A stretch of 8,724 nucleotides of DNA from Planctomycetaceae bacterium UBA4655 (GTDB taxonomy: Bacteria > Planctomycetota > Planctomycetia > Pirellulales > UBA1268): contig DHLZ01000262.1 of the NCBI GenBank assembly GCA_002405515.1, positions 7,275 to 15,998 on the forward strand, given 5' to 3'. The translations under genes and the position numbers were made by a program. The notes under the pieces were generated by a model that was not told where the DNA came from, did not search any database, and was given only the letters and a program-made list of their open reading frames with translations. Below are positions 7,150-8,724 of this stretch, in pieces (the stretch's first letter is position 1; each line of letters opens with the position of its first letter).

Positions 7150-8486
7150 TGCCCTCGTCCGGGCCGCGTCGGGGCGACGCGGCGGGAGCCTCGCCGCCTG
7201 CAGCCATGCGATGCGTCGGCGACGTGCAGGCCGTCTGGTCGGCCGCGATCGAAGCGGTGCGGCCGGAAAGGCTCGTGGCATCGCGTCTTTCGATCGATCA
7301 GGGGGAGATGCGGTTCAACGGTCGCCCGCTCGATCCTCCGCTCCCGATCGGCCGCCTCGGCCGGATTGTCGTCGTGGGGGGCGGCAAGGCGGCGGCGGGA
7401 GTCGCGGCCGCGGTGGAATCGCTCCTCGCTGGCCACCCTTCGGCGAGCCGCGGTCTGTCGGGCCTCGTGAGCGTGCCGGAGGGCTGCGGCAGCGGGCTCG
7501 GGGCGATCGAGGTGCGGGAGACCCGGCCCGCCGCGTCGAACCTGCCGACGGAGCGGGTGGTGCTCGCCACCCGTGAGATGCTCGCCAGCCTCTCGTCGCT
7601 TTCGCCGCATGACCTGGCGATCGCGATCGTCACAGGGGGAGGATCGGCCCTGCTCGCGGCGCCGCGGGAGGGCGTTTCGCTCGAGGAGAAGATCGCCGTC
7701 ACGCGGCGGCTCTCCGAAGCGGGCGCGACGATCGCCGAACTGAACGCCGTGCGGCGATCGATGAGCCTCGTGAAGGGGGGAGGTCTCGCGCGGGCCTGCA
7801 CCGCCGGCCGGCTCGTCGTGCTCGTGCTCTCCGACGTGATCGGCGGCGACCTCGACGTGATCGCCTCCGGCCCCTGCATGCCGGGCGACGGCTCGGCCGC
7901 CGCGGGTCGCTGGACGACCGGCCGCGGCTGCCACGTCGAGCACTTTCTTCTGGGAGACAACGCGACGGCCGTGCGGGCCGCGGCGACCGCCGCCGAGAGG
8001 CTCGGCTACCATGTGACCGTTCGCGAGGGATCAGCCGCCTCGTCGCGGGAGTCCGCCGAGGAAGTCGGTCGGCGGCTCGCGGCGGAGGGCCTCGCCGCCA
8101 TCGACGCGGCTCGGAGCGACGGCTGCCCGCGGGCGATCGTCGAGGGGGGCGAGGCGATCGTCCGTGTGCCCGCCGATCACGGCACCGGCGGCCGCAATCA
8201 GCAGACGGTTCTCGCCGCGATCGACGCCGTGTCGTCGTCGGGCGCCTGGCCGGCAGGCCTCTCCATCGCGAGCGTCGGCACCGACGGCGAGGATGGGCCG
8301 ACCGACGCGGCCGGCGGCTTCGCCGATCATTCGGTCATCGAGGCGATCGGCTCGCTCCGCCTCGACGTGCCGACCGCGCTCGCCCGCTGCGACGCCCACC
8401 CGCTCCTCGCCGCCGCGGGCGGCCTCATTCGCACCGGGCCCACCGGCACGAACGTCGCCGACGTCCGCATCGTTCTCGTGCGGTGA
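7146..8486 (+). CDS. Glycerate 2-kinase, DUF4147/MOFRL family (GckA/TtuD-like)
   Basis: Predicted cytoplasmic kinase phosphorylating D-glycerate to 2-phosphoglycerate with ATP, feeding glyoxylate, serine or sugar-acid breakdown into glycolysis. It has 446 residues, normal for the family. N-terminal DUF4147 domain: VVVGGGKAAAG (76-85, with the conserved Lys 81), TGGGSALL (163-170), LNAVRRSMSLVKGGGLA (199-214), LSDVIGGDLDVIASGP (228-243). C-terminal MOFRL domain: GGRNQQTVLAA (348-358, with Arg 350), SVGTDGEDGPTDAAGG (376-391), GPTGTNVADV (431-440). Lys 81 and Arg 350 correspond, as far as I recall, to the catalytic pair described in this family. The ATG at 7146 overlaps the upstream stop as ATGA, suggesting coupling. 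ATG at 7206 (426 residues, starting MRCVGDVQAVW) is an alternative, since the first 20 residues look non-conserved. The open frame extending back to 6657 is a shadow of the upstream gene. Confidence 0.93.
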   Translation: MMPSSGPRRGDAAGASPPAAMRCVGDVQAVWSAAIEAVRPERLVASRLSIDQGEMRFNGRPLDPPLPIGRLGRIVVVGGGKAAAGVAAAVESLLAGHPSASRGLSGLVSVPEGCGSGLGAIEVRETRPAASNLPTERVVLATREMLASLSSLSPHDLAIAIVTGGGSALLAAPREGVSLEEKIAVTRRLSEAGATIAELNAVRRSMSLVKGGGLARACTAGRLVVLVLSDVIGGDLDVIASGPCMPGDGSAAAGRWTTGRGCHVEHFLLGDNATAVRAAATAAERLGYHVTVREGSAASSRESAEEVGRRLAAEGLAAIDAARSDGCPRAIVEGGEAIVRVPADHGTGGRNQQTVLAAIDAVSSSGAWPAGLSIASVGTDGEDGPTDAAGGFADHSVIEAIGSLRLDVPTALARCDAHPLLAAAGGLIRTGPTGTNVADVRIVLVR

Positions 8487-8527
8487 GTCCGCGCGGCTTG
8501 CTCTGGCAAAGCGGCTTTTTCGGTTCG
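8487..8527 (+). other. Short spacer after the glycerate kinase, no clear terminator
   Basis: The 41 bp between the kinase stop and repeat copy B contain AAAGCGGCTTTTT near 8508-8520. Its possible stem is only 4 bp, too weak to call an intrinsic terminator. The following repeat could itself stop or shield the transcript, but that is speculation. Confidence 0.35.
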
Positions 8528-8681
8528 TCAACCTTGCGGGTTCGGGGCTGCCCGCATGCCCTCGCCGGACGCTCGCTACGGCCCTCCGGGCCTTCGCTTG
8601 CTCGGAGCTGCCTGCGCTCTCGGCATCCAAGCCTCCGCTTGTCAGCTACGCCGTCTCGGGCACACGGGCAGCCCCTCACGG
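8528..8681 (-). repeat. 154-bp structured repeat, copy B
   Basis: Second complete copy, same orientation as A and the same length. The outer inverted repeat is perfect here: GGGGCTGCCCG at 8544-8554 and CGGGCAGCCCC at 8665-8675. As minus-strand RNA the stem continues inward to about 8651/8568 (UGUGCCC opposite GGGCAUG, then a G-A internal loop and CGG/CCG). Two inner hairpins are seen: CAAGC-GGAG-GCUUG in the centre and GGCCC-GGA-GGGCC (8592 to 8580) with further pairs below it. It lies antisense to the glycerate kinase transcript, just after its stop. Frames crossing the repeat on the minus strand give Arg/Cys-rich peptides shared between copies only because the DNA is repeated. See copy A for differences between copies. 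Confidence 0.8.
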
Positions 8682-8700
8682 TCGACGCTGGTCAACGCTG
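8681..8700. repeat. Two 10-bp tandem units at the right end of copy B
   Basis: GTCGACGCTG (8681-8690) is followed directly by GTCAACGCTG (8691-8700), with one difference. The TCAACGCTGCCGGG that follows resembles the left end of the 154-bp element (TCAACTCTGCTGGG), so it may be the start of a further, degraded unit. Confidence 0.5.
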
Positions 8701-8702
8701 CC

Positions 8703-8714
8703 GGGGGGGGGGGG
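8703..8714. repeat. Homopolymer run of 12 G
   Basis: Twelve consecutive G residues close to the right end of the window, directly after the tandem units. Such a run is prone to length variation by slippage and also to sequencing or assembly error. No gene is seen to depend on it here. Confidence 0.75.
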
Positions 8715-8724
8715 CGCACAAAAC

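Noticed and set aside
6972..8012. Minus-strand 346-residue frame
   Set aside because: Antisense to the unknown gene and the glycerate kinase; rich in Arg/His/Gly with no recognisable features.
8500..8524. Intrinsic terminator after the glycerate kinase
   Set aside because: The only stem next to the T run is about 4 bp (AAAG/CTTT), too weak to support.

Overview
This is a GC-rich window with tightly packed genes. The protein styles (a lipoprotein oligopeptide-binding protein with a long N-terminal extension, a fused RibBA, a MOFRL-type glycerate kinase paired with a coiled-coil protein of unknown function) and the short structured intergenic repeats suggest a bacterium of the Planctomycetota, perhaps Pirellulales-like. 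That placement comes from remembered family resemblance, not from a marker gene or a search.

Layout. Positions 1-4611 hold a minus-strand ABC importer operon. In transcription order it has a lipoprotein solute-binding protein (4611 to 2650), a DppB/OppB-type permease (2639 to 1650), a DppC/OppC-type permease with a YejE-like extracytoplasmic insert (1653 to 577) and an ATPase that runs off the left edge (557 to 1). Spacings are 10 bp, a 4-bp ATGA overlap and 19 bp, so the four genes are almost certainly co-transcribed. The system should import peptides or related small molecules. A plausible promoter lies at 4650-4679.

Positions 4612-5043 contain no convincing gene. The left half carries the operon promoter. 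The right half carries a complete 154-bp repeat (copy A, 4834-4987) and an internally deleted copy (A', 4988-5049). A' reaches into the end of ribBA, so the last Pro codon and the stop codon of ribBA are formed by the repeat's end sequence.

Positions 5044-6249 (minus) encode RibBA, the bifunctional enzyme that opens both branches of riboflavin synthesis. Only 45 bp separate it from a plus-strand pair: a conserved-looking 284-residue protein of unknown function (6295-7149) and, overlapping it by ATGA, a glycerate 2-kinase (7146-8486). The divergent spacer has overlapping candidate -10 elements on the two strands.

After the kinase comes a second complete repeat (copy B, 8528-8681) in the same orientation as A, so the ribBA/unknown/kinase block is bracketed by direct repeats. 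Right of B are two 10-bp tandem units and a run of 12 G.

The most interesting signal is the 154-bp repeat. Read as minus-strand RNA, the two copies fold into the same long stem closing two inner hairpins. Their differences include two double compensatory changes and several C-G to U-G wobble exchanges that would be C/A mismatches in the opposite strand. This points to a structured RNA, or an RNA-forming mobile repeat, rather than a protein-coding element, although open reading frames run through it.
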